Positions 1-4,851 of a DNA stretch of 11,507 nt are shown piece after piece (position 1 is the first letter of the stretch; every line of letters starts with the position of its first letter). The DNA lies in the NCBI GenBank assembly GCA_904374465.1, contig CAJFFY010000050.1:1-11507 (forward strand), written 5' to 3'. This stretch comes from an uncultured Subdoligranulum sp. GTDB taxonomy: Bacteria > Bacillota > Clostridia > Oscillospirales > Ruminococcaceae. The position numbers were made by a program, and so were the translations under genes. Under the pieces are notes generated by a model. It searched no databases, was not told the DNA's origin, and saw only the letters and a program-made list of their open reading frames with translations.

Positions 1-306
1 GGGCAGACCCTGACGGAGGAAAATTACCTCTTCCGGCAGCCGGGCGGCGATCCCATGGTGCCCACGACCTTTACCTTCCGTTTCAAGAAAATCCTCAAGC
101 AAAACGGGTTGCCTCAAAACTTATCTGTCCACAGCCTGCGCCATACCAACGCCAGCCTGCTCATTGCCCAGGGCGTGGATGTCCGCACCGTGGCGGGGCT
201 TCTTGGTCACTCCCAGCCCAGTACCACACTGGATATCTACGCCCATGCATTTGATAAAACCAAGCGAGAGGCACAGGAAAAACTGGGAAAGGTGATGGGG
301 TTGTGA
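1..306 (+). CDS. Tyrosine recombinase (integrase), C-terminal part, 5' end outside window
   Basis: The reading frame is open from the first base to a TGA stop at 304-306, giving the last 101 residues of a phage/ICE-type tyrosine recombinase. These enzymes cut and rejoin DNA at att sites through a covalent phosphotyrosine. The visible catalytic residues are the HSLRHT box (His 44 and Arg 47 of the fragment), the LGH box (His 70) and the nucleophile in DIYAH (Tyr 80). Their order and spacing match the family, so the catalytic end looks intact. The protein starts upstream of the window, and the ATG at 55 is internal. A bidirectional terminator follows about 50 bp after the stop. The gene suggests that the left part of the window belongs to an integrated element, or is what remains of one. 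The exact subfamily cannot be judged without the N-terminal arm-binding domain. Confidence 0.93.
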   Translation, partial: GQTLTEENYLFRQPGGDPMVPTTFTFRFKKILKQNGLPQNLSVHSLRHTNASLLIAQGVDVRTVAGLLGHSQPSTTLDIYAHAFDKTKREAQEKLGKVMGL

Positions 307-356
307 CAAGAAATACTGTTTGCACCGCGTTTCACAGTGTTCGTATCACGAAAAGA

Positions 357-401
357 AACCAGGCAGTTGCCTTCATTCCGAGGGCAACTGCCTGGTTTTT
401 T
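357..401. terminator. Bidirectional intrinsic terminator between convergent genes
   Basis: A perfect 15-bp stem (357-371 pairs with 383-397) encloses an 11-base loop. On the plus strand it runs into a T tract at 396-401, which would end transcription of the recombinase. On the minus strand it is followed by GGTTTCTTTTC, which would end transcription of the ribbon-helix-helix gene, whose stop codon (400-402) abuts the hairpin. Confidence 0.85.
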
Positions 402-597
402 ATTCTTCGGTAATCTCCAGCCGGGCCAGCGCATAGTCGATGCACATCTGCACAAGCTCATTGCGGGAGCGGCCTGTTTTGGACGCTACGTCCTCCAGCT
501 TCGCCAGCATGGTGTCGGGCAGCCGCACCGATACCACCGTGGATTTTCCTACCGCGGGTTTGCGCTGCGGCACAATAAATTTATCCTCCTGCGCCAT
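400..597 (-). CDS. Small ribbon-helix-helix (CopG/Arc-type) DNA-binding protein
   Basis: This is a 65-residue protein. The stretch around residues 19-33 (VVSVRLPDTMLAKLE) fits the family's DNA-contacting beta strand and first helix. Residues 38-58 (ASKTGRSRNELVQ onward) fit the turn and second helix. The length is typical for CopG-like dimeric repressors or antitoxins. I chose the ATG at 597 because GGGAGGT sits about 6 bases upstream of it. A longer frame from 639 adds 14 residues but would swallow that ribosome binding site. The gene is divergent from the SLOG gene, and its predicted promoter lies inside a set of inverted repeats, so it may repress both genes. No toxin gene follows it on its own strand, because a terminator overlaps its stop. 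The DNA target and partner are inferred, not shown. Confidence 0.85.
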   Translation of the reverse strand: MAQEDKFIVPQRKPAVGKSTVVSVRLPDTMLAKLEDVASKTGRSRNELVQMCIDYALARLEITEE

Positions 598-643
598 CGT
601 GTACCTCCCGAACATTTTGTTGTAGTTATTATGGCGCACATTG

Positions 644-678
644 GTGTATTATTTATATATTACAATCATGTAATACAC
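644..678. promoter_or_regulatory. Inverted-repeat operator candidate in the divergent control region
   Basis: Two nested inverted repeats lie here. GTGTATTA at 644-651 pairs with TAATACAC at 671-678, and TATTACA at 658-664 pairs with TGTAATA at 669-675. They read as four related TGTAWTA half-sites within 35 bp. Short repeated half-sites of this kind are typical operators for ribbon-helix-helix dimers, and the neighbouring gene encodes one. Binding here would cover the promoter of that gene and probably that of the SLOG gene. The operator role is inferred. Confidence 0.55.
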
Positions 679-680
679 AA
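652..680 (-). promoter_or_regulatory. Promoter of the ribbon-helix-helix gene
   Basis: Read on the minus strand, TTGTGT (675-680) stands exactly 17 bases before TATAAA (652-657). This is a reasonable sigma-A promoter and would start transcription near 645, about 48 bases before the ATG at 597. It overlaps the inverted repeats, consistent with self-repression. On the plus strand the best -10 for the SLOG gene is TACAAT at 661-666, with no good -35. Confidence 0.5.
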
Positions 681-700
681 TGTAACCAAGGAGGATCTCT

Positions 701-1180
701 ATGGACAAACGCGCACAAACTTGCTGTTTTACTGGCCACCGTCATCTGCCTGCCGGGGAGGAGGAAGCCATCTGGCAGCGGGTGCAGGAACATCTGATTC
801 CTCTGCTGGAACAAGGTGTCCGCTATTTCGGGGTAGGCGGCGCACTGGGGTTTGATACGCTGGTCGCGGAAAAACTGCTGGAACTGCGTGGGCAGTATCC
901 GCAAATTCGGGTGATTCTGGTGCTGCCGTTCCGCGGCTACCAAAGCCGCTGGACAGCGGCCCAGCAGGCCCGCGCTGCGCGGATTGAATCCAGGGTCGAT
1001 AAGGTGGTCTACTGCTGCGACGCCCCCAGCCGTGAGGCCTTTCTGGCCCGCGACCGGCATCTGGTGGACGGCTCGGCCTACTGCATCGGTTACTGCACGA
1101 GAACTACCGGTGGTACGGCGTATACACTGCGGTATGCGGAAAAGCAGGGATTGCGGATATGGAATCTGGCCGAAAGATAA
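701..1180 (+). CDS. SLOG-family protein (DUF1273/YpsA-like), putative nucleotide-ligand binder
   Basis: This 159-residue protein has a Rossmann-like SLOG fold. Signature motifs in order are CFTGHR (residues 9-14), GGALGFDTLVAE (46-57), VLPF (74-77), the segment DRHLVDGSAYCIGY (118-131) and GGTAYT (137-142). The glycine-rich loops form the pocket that in SLOG proteins is thought to bind nucleotide-derived ligands. No enzymatic reaction can be assigned. The start is firm: AAGGAGG at 688-694 lies six bases before the ATG. The gene is divergent from a ribbon-helix-helix regulator and precedes a tiny membrane peptide by 83 bp. SLOG domains are known from comparative genomics as sensors in conflict systems, often next to membrane effectors. 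They are also common as lone accessory genes on mobile elements of gut Firmicutes, which is the safer reading. Confidence 0.87.
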   Translation: MDKRAQTCCFTGHRHLPAGEEEAIWQRVQEHLIPLLEQGVRYFGVGGALGFDTLVAEKLLELRGQYPQIRVILVLPFRGYQSRWTAAQQARAARIESRVDKVVYCCDAPSREAFLARDRHLVDGSAYCIGYCTRTTGGTAYTLRYAEKQGLRIWNLAER

Positions 1181-1201
1181 AACCAATCTTCCCATAAAAA
1201 C

Positions 1202-1285
1202 AAAAACTGATAAAATAGCTCTCGTGCTGCCCAATTACAAAACCAGCACGGAAAGGAGATTCCATGAGCTATCTTATCAGTTTTT
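1202..1285. promoter_or_regulatory. Long hairpin enclosing the ribosome binding site and start of the small peptide gene
   Basis: Bases 1202-1220 pair with 1267-1285 over 19 bp with one mismatch. A second perfect 7-bp hairpin (1223-1229 with 1244-1250) lies inside. The ribosome binding site (1252-1258) and ATG (1264-1266) are left in the junction, while codons 2 to 7 sit in the outer stem. The stem is flanked by T runs in both directions: T6 at 1281-1286 on the plus strand, and on the minus strand TTTTTGTTTTTAT from 1206 to 1194. It could therefore act as a bidirectional terminator, as an attenuator, or as translation control. Which one applies is inference. Confidence 0.6.
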
Positions 1286-1347
1286 TCGTGTCTGTCATGG
1301 CCGATGTTACCGCGTACATAGTCAAAAAATGGATTGACAAGCACTAA
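1264..1347 (+). CDS. 27-residue hydrophobic membrane peptide
   Basis: This short frame encodes 27 residues, beginning MSYLISFFVSVMADV and ending KKWIDKH. It has a well-placed ribosome binding site, AAAGGAG at 1252-1258, five bases before the ATG. Residues 3-20 form one plausible membrane span, interrupted by a single aspartate at 14. The end is basic (K21, K22, K26, H27) with a tryptophan at 23. This build, a short span plus a charged tail, resembles small membrane peptides that are widespread in Clostridia and also type I toxins such as Fst. Which of these it belongs to cannot be settled from sequence alone. It follows the SLOG gene on the same strand, and its start codon lies in a strong RNA structure, which hints at tight control. 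A bidirectional terminator follows its stop by 16 bp. Confidence 0.65.
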   Translation: MSYLISFFVSVMADVTAYIVKKWIDKH

Positions 1348-1363
1348 GCCGTGACAAAATAAA

Positions 1364-1395
1364 AAAGGTCGCTGTACTGCAATACAGCGACCTTT
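1364..1395. terminator. Bidirectional terminator, probably native to the tRNA-Arg gene
   Basis: A perfect 13-bp stem (1364-1376 with 1383-1395) has a 6-base loop. On the minus strand the stem is followed by a T run formed by the A tract from 1361. It starts two bases after the CCA end of the tRNA fragment, which is where a tRNA terminator is expected. On the plus strand the T run is short (TTTCTT), but it may still serve the small peptide gene. Confidence 0.85.
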
Positions 1396-1397
1396 CT

Positions 1398-1442
1398 TGG
1401 TGCGACCGGGAGGATTCGAACCTCTGGCCTTCCGGGTCGGAG
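1398..1442 (-). pseudogene. 3' half of tRNA-Arg(CCG), likely att-site remnant
   Basis: On the minus strand these 45 bases read as tRNA positions 32 to 76. The anticodon loop is CTCCGAC (anticodon CCG), followed by the 3' strand of the anticodon stem CCGGA, variable loop AGGCC, T arm with loop TTCGAAT, acceptor strand CGGTCGC, A73 and an encoded CCA. The T-stem has one A/C mismatch at 49-65. Upstream of the anticodon loop the match stops at once: the next bases cannot pair with CCGGA, and no D arm is present. A break at the anticodon loop is the classic crossover point for tyrosine recombinases that integrate into tRNA genes. I therefore read it as an attachment-site scar. It cannot yield a working tRNA. 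Confidence 0.8.
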
Positions 1443-1677
1443 AACTGTGACGCACAGGCAAATAGCATGATACAGCGCCGGAAATTGTGTGGTGTGCACA
1501 ATTTCCGGCGCTGTTTGTGTTGGTAATAAAAGAATGTTGAGACGTAAAAAACGATAAACGGAACCGGCTGGGAAGAAGGAGTGGTCAGATGGTGGTCAAG
1601 GGTATTTCACTCTTCTCCTGAAGAATGTCACCGGTTGGCGGCAAGTATATCCCATCCCGCTTGTTTTCCGCTGCTCT
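1443..1677. other. Gene-free stretch between tRNA scar and glycosidase cluster
   Basis: I see no convincing gene in these 235 bases. They contain the perfect hairpin at 1472-1514 and the short direct repeat GTGGTCA at 1581-1587 and 1592-1598 (11-bp period). AT-rich DNA lies around 1530-1560. No T run after a stem marks a terminator for the leftward glycosidase operon. Confidence 0.6.
1472..1514. repeat. Perfect 18-bp inverted repeat
   Basis: ACAGCGCCGGAAATTGTG at 1472-1489 pairs perfectly with 1497-1514 across a 7-base loop (1490-1496). The plus-strand exit reads TTTGTGTT, only weakly U-rich, and the minus-strand exit has no T run. It is therefore at best a poor terminator. It may instead be a mobile-element or recombinase-related palindrome. 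Confidence 0.7.
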
Positions 1678-2283
1678 TCAGGCCCGGTTTTGTTCCCCTT
1701 CCGGGAAAATAATTTTGAACACAAAGAAGAAAATGACCATGGACACGCCGCCAGTGATGAAGGTGACCAGGATGTTGTACACCGCCGGGGCCACATAGGC
1801 AGCGGCAACGGGCATCCAGAGATTATTGAAGCCGTTGCAGATCAGCGAGATGGCCACCCAGGCTATAAAATACCACAGGGCCTGGTACACGGGATTGCCG
1901 TGGCTTTTGAAGGTGATGTTGCGCTGCAGCGGGAAATTGATACACTGGGCCACAAAGGAGCCGATCTCATAGCTGAGGAAATAGCCCAGCCCTCCGCCGA
2001 TCATCACATTGCCGGCGGCATCATACAGCACGTTGTAGCCCAGCAGGCTCCAGGTAAAATCCACCCCGAACAGGTGCAAAGGCACCCGGGGCCACATGAA
2101 TTCGGTGGCTGCCAGTTCCGGGCCCAGAACTCCCGGCAGGAAGGTGAAAAACAGATACTGGATGATGGTGACACCCATGCTGAACACGAAAAACGAGAAA
2201 ATCTGGTACAGCCATTTGGCTGCGACAGGGTGTTTGGCAGCAAAAGCATTCCACCAGGCAGGGCCGGTCACAGGTTGAGACAT
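1678..2283 (-). CDS. GtrA-like four-span membrane protein
   Basis: This 201-residue protein has four predicted membrane spans near residues 27-49, 96-117, 134-152 and 167-192. The GtrA-family hallmark NFPLQRNITFKS lies at 116-127, at the end of the second span. GtrA relatives are thought to move undecaprenyl-phosphate-linked sugars across the membrane for cell-surface glycosylation. The usual length is about 120-150 residues. The excess here is mostly a long loop (about 50-95) between spans 1 and 2, which could be an added extracellular segment. The ATG at 2283 follows the upstream GH3 stop by 3 bp, and AAGGAGG lies within the end of that gene, so translation is likely coupled. A link between this transporter-like protein and the glycosidases is implied by the operon, but its substrate is unknown. 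Confidence 0.82.
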   Translation of the reverse strand: MSQPVTGPAWWNAFAAKHPVAAKWLYQIFSFFVFSMGVTIIQYLFFTFLPGVLGPELAATEFMWPRVPLHLFGVDFTWSLLGYNVLYDAAGNVMIGGGLGYFLSYEIGSFVAQCINFPLQRNITFKSHGNPVYQALWYFIAWVAISLICNGFNNLWMPVAAAYVAPAVYNILVTFITGGVSMVIFFFVFKIIFPEGEQNRA

Positions 2284-2286
2284 GGT

Positions 2287-4719
2287 TCACTCCTCCTTCC
2301 AATCGGCGGACAGCATGGCCACATAGGCTTCGTTTTTGGCGCGGTTGCGGAAGAACCCCCGCACCGTGCGGGTCAGGCCCTTCCAGAAATGGCCGTTGAC
2401 CATGAGCACCAGCCCGTCCACCATCTCGCTGCTCACGGTGCCGCCGGTCATTTTGGCGATGGCCCGGAAGGGCATGTTGTAGATAAACAGAATGTTCAGG
2501 TCCGGTTTGCCCGCGGCCTCGCTCCTTTGTTTTTTGCGGGTCAGGATGCGGTACACCAGCCGGGCCAACCGGCTTTTGGCGTAGTACAACTGGCAGATGG
2601 CATCGTTGGCGGTCAGGTTCCCGCTCCACCGGCCGTCCGGGATGGGCGTGCCCAGCAGGGCTTCGAACTCATCATCGGGCACCTGGCGGATATCCCCGCG
2701 CTCGTAATGGGGCAGCGCCTTGCCCGCGTAGGGCAGTGTGTGGGTGGTTGCCTCTTTCTCCATTGTACCGGTCAGCCGGATATCGGTGCTGCTTGCTCCC
2801 ACCTCCACCCGGTAGGCGCCGCCTTCCACCTCCCAGCGGTTGGTGGCGGTGTTCCAGTACCGGAAGGTCTTATCGTCAAAGGGAATGTGCACCTGCTGGC
2901 TCTCCCCTGCCTTGAGGAACACTTTCTGGAACCCTTTCAGTTCCCGCACCGGGCGGAACACCTTGGCATCCGGCTTGGCGATGTAGAGCTGCACCACCTC
3001 GGCGCCGTCCCGGGGGCCGGTATTTTCCACCGTCAGCGTCACGCCGTCTTGCTCCACCGCCAGGTCCCGGTAGGCAAAGGTGGTGTAGGACAGCCCGTAC
3101 CCGAAGGGGAACAGCACCGGCGCCCCCGTGGTGGCGTAGTATCGGTAGCCGATGTAGGGGCCTTCCCGGTATTCGGCGTTGCGCTGCTGGCTGGGGAAGT
3201 AACGGTAGGCGGGGGTATCCTCGTACCGCAGGGGATAGCTTTCGGCCAGACGGCCGGAAGGATTGATGGCCCCGGTGAGGATATCCAGCATGGCCCCCGC
3301 GCCCGCCTGCCCGTACAGGTAGCTGTGGAGCAGGGCCTGGCAGCAGGACAGCCAGGGCATTTCCACCGCCGCCCCGGCGCTGAGCACCCCCACAATGTGG
3401 GGATTCACCCGCGACAAGGCTTCCAGCAGTTCGATCTGATTGCCTGGGATGCGCATATGGCTGCGGTCAATGCCCTCGGATTCGCTGAGTTCATCCAGGC
3501 CGAAACAGTAGATCACCACATCCACCGAAGCAGCCAAATCCAGGGCGGCTTTTGCCAGCGCTGCGTCGGGCACACCGTCCCGGCTGTACCCCCGCACAGC
3601 GCCCACCCAGTTCAGGCTGCTGTCTGCCAGAAGTCCAGCCAGGGTATCTACCTGTGTGGCGTTGACCATGCTGGACCCCGCCCCCTGGTAGCGGGGGGTA
3701 AAGGCGAAATCCCCGATGACCGCCACCCGGATACCGGGTTTCAGCGGCAGGATGTCATCTTCGTTTTTCAGCAGCACGGCACTTTCGGCGGCGGCACGGC
3801 GGGCCAGGGCATGGTGGGCGGCTTTATCAAAGGCGGCGGGCTTTTCCTTTCTCTCGTGCAGAGCTAGGGCGGCGCGGATCATCCGCTCTGCGCAGGCATC
3901 CACCGCCGATTCCGGCAGACGGCCGGAGCGCACCGCCTCCACCAGTTGCCGGGCGGAGTCCATGCCGGGGTTGGGCATTTCCAGGTCGGAGCCGTTGCGC
4001 ACCCCCTCCACATGGTCGTTGGAGCCGCCCCAGTCGGTAATGACTAAGCCGTCGTAGCCCCATTCTCCCCGCAGGATGTCCTGCAAAAGATGGGGGTTCT
4101 CGTTGGCGTAGGTGCCGTTGACCTGGTTGTAGCTGGTCATAAGGGCGCCGGGGCCGCCTTCCCGGATGGCAATTTCAAAGCCGGTAAGGTAGATCTCCCG
4201 CAGGGTGCGTTCGTCCACCACGGCGTTCATGGCCATACGGCGCAGTTCCTGGCTGTTGACCGCAAAATGCTTGGGGCAGGCATAGACGCCCTGGCTCTGG
4301 ATGCCCCGGATGTACCCGGCGGCCAGCTTGCCCGCCAGGTAGGGGTCCTCGGAAAAGTATTCAAAGTTGCGTCCGCACAAAGGGCTGCGCTTGATGTTCA
4401 GCCCCGGGCCCAACACGATGTTGACGCCCTGGGCGGCGGCTTCCTCCCCCAGGGCCTGGCCGATCTCCTCGCCCAGGTCGGGGTCCCAGCTGCCTGCGAT
4501 GGTGGCGGCCGTGGGGAAGCAGGTGGCGGACAGCGAGGGGTTGAGCCCCAGATGGTCCCCCGCCCCGGCCTGACGGCGGATGCCGTGGGGGCCGTCGGAA
4601 CAGACGAGGGAAGGTACCCCCGCCCGGGGCAGGTCCCAGCTTTCCCATTCGCCTTTGCCGCTGAGCAGGGCGCATTTTTCTTCCAGCGTAAGGGTGGAAA
4701 GTACAGTAGCTATATTCAT
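2287..4719 (-). CDS. Glycoside hydrolase family 3 beta-glucosidase-like enzyme, cytosolic, with C-terminal extension
   Basis: This is an 810-residue GH3 enzyme in standard domain order. The TIM-barrel domain spans about 5-290, with substrate-binding motif SDGPHGIR (41-48), KHFAVNSQE (150-158) and nucleophile Asp 229 in VITDWGGSN. The alpha/beta sandwich domain spans about 308-540, with the likely acid/base in SESEGIDR (Glu 415). The FnIII-like domain spans about 570-650. A further 155 residues form an extension rich in aromatic and basic residues. There is no signal peptide, so it should act in the cytosol, releasing sugars from the non-reducing end of beta-glycosides. The exact sugar cannot be read from sequence. 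I chose the ATG at 4719, where GAGGTG lies four bases upstream. The ATG at 4722 is possible, and the frame can be extended to a TTG at 4803 only by running through a hairpin. Confidence 0.92.
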   Translation of the reverse strand: MNIATVLSTLTLEEKCALLSGKGEWESWDLPRAGVPSLVCSDGPHGIRRQAGAGDHLGLNPSLSATCFPTAATIAGSWDPDLGEEIGQALGEEAAAQGVNIVLGPGLNIKRSPLCGRNFEYFSEDPYLAGKLAAGYIRGIQSQGVYACPKHFAVNSQELRRMAMNAVVDERTLREIYLTGFEIAIREGGPGALMTSYNQVNGTYANENPHLLQDILRGEWGYDGLVITDWGGSNDHVEGVRNGSDLEMPNPGMDSARQLVEAVRSGRLPESAVDACAERMIRAALALHERKEKPAAFDKAAHHALARRAAAESAVLLKNEDDILPLKPGIRVAVIGDFAFTPRYQGAGSSMVNATQVDTLAGLLADSSLNWVGAVRGYSRDGVPDAALAKAALDLAASVDVVIYCFGLDELSESEGIDRSHMRIPGNQIELLEALSRVNPHIVGVLSAGAAVEMPWLSCCQALLHSYLYGQAGAGAMLDILTGAINPSGRLAESYPLRYEDTPAYRYFPSQQRNAEYREGPYIGYRYYATTGAPVLFPFGYGLSYTTFAYRDLAVEQDGVTLTVENTGPRDGAEVVQLYIAKPDAKVFRPVRELKGFQKVFLKAGESQQVHIPFDDKTFRYWNTATNRWEVEGGAYRVEVGASSTDIRLTGTMEKEATTHTLPYAGKALPHYERGDIRQVPDDEFEALLGTPIPDGRWSGNLTANDAICQLYYAKSRLARLVYRILTRKKQRSEAAGKPDLNILFIYNMPFRAIAKMTGGTVSSEMVDGLVLMVNGHFWKGLTRTVRGFFRNRAKNEAYVAMLSADWKEE

Positions 4720-4738
4720 CATGCACCTCATGGTAATC

Positions 4739-4783
4739 AAAAGCGGGAGCAGGCCGCGGGTGTTCCCGTGGGGCTGCTCCCGC
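4739..4783 (-). terminator. Hairpin with short T run between the two GH3 genes
   Basis: GCGGGAGCAG (4743-4752) pairs perfectly with CTGCTCCCGC (4774-4783). The interior CCGCGGG/CCCGTGG adds further pairs, making a very stable stem. On the minus strand it is followed by TTTTGATT, a weak T run. It lies just before the downstream GH3 start, so it may partly terminate or stabilise the message and lower expression of the second and third genes. Confidence 0.5.
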
Positions 4784-4806
4784 ATCCCGTATGGTTTTTT
4801 CAATCA

Positions 4807-4832
4807 GGCCCGGTCTCTCCCCTGACCGGGCC
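4807..4832. repeat. Intergenic hairpin after the anchored GH3 gene
   Basis: GGCCCGGTC (4807-4815) pairs with GACCGGGCC (4824-4832) around an 8-base loop. There is no T run on the minus strand. It forms a row with a small hairpin spanning the GH3 stop (4843-4848 with 4855-4860) and the stem at 4743-4783. No promoter is apparent for the next gene in this 132-bp gap. Confidence 0.5.
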
Positions 4833-4851
4833 CGGCAGGTTTACCGTCCGC

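Noticed and set aside
653..1461. Minus-strand frames opposite the SLOG gene and the tRNA fragment
   Set aside because: They run through the operator region and the tRNA sequence and encode no known domain.
1443..1677. Possible group I intron splitting the tRNA-Arg at its anticodon
   Set aside because: No 5' tRNA half (acceptor and D arm) is found within several hundred bases to the right, so the missing half is not explained by an intron.
1690..3867. 725-codon plus-strand frame opposite GtrA and GH3
   Set aside because: It is an antisense shadow with no ribosome binding site or recognisable fold. The minus strand has clear GH3 and GtrA motifs.
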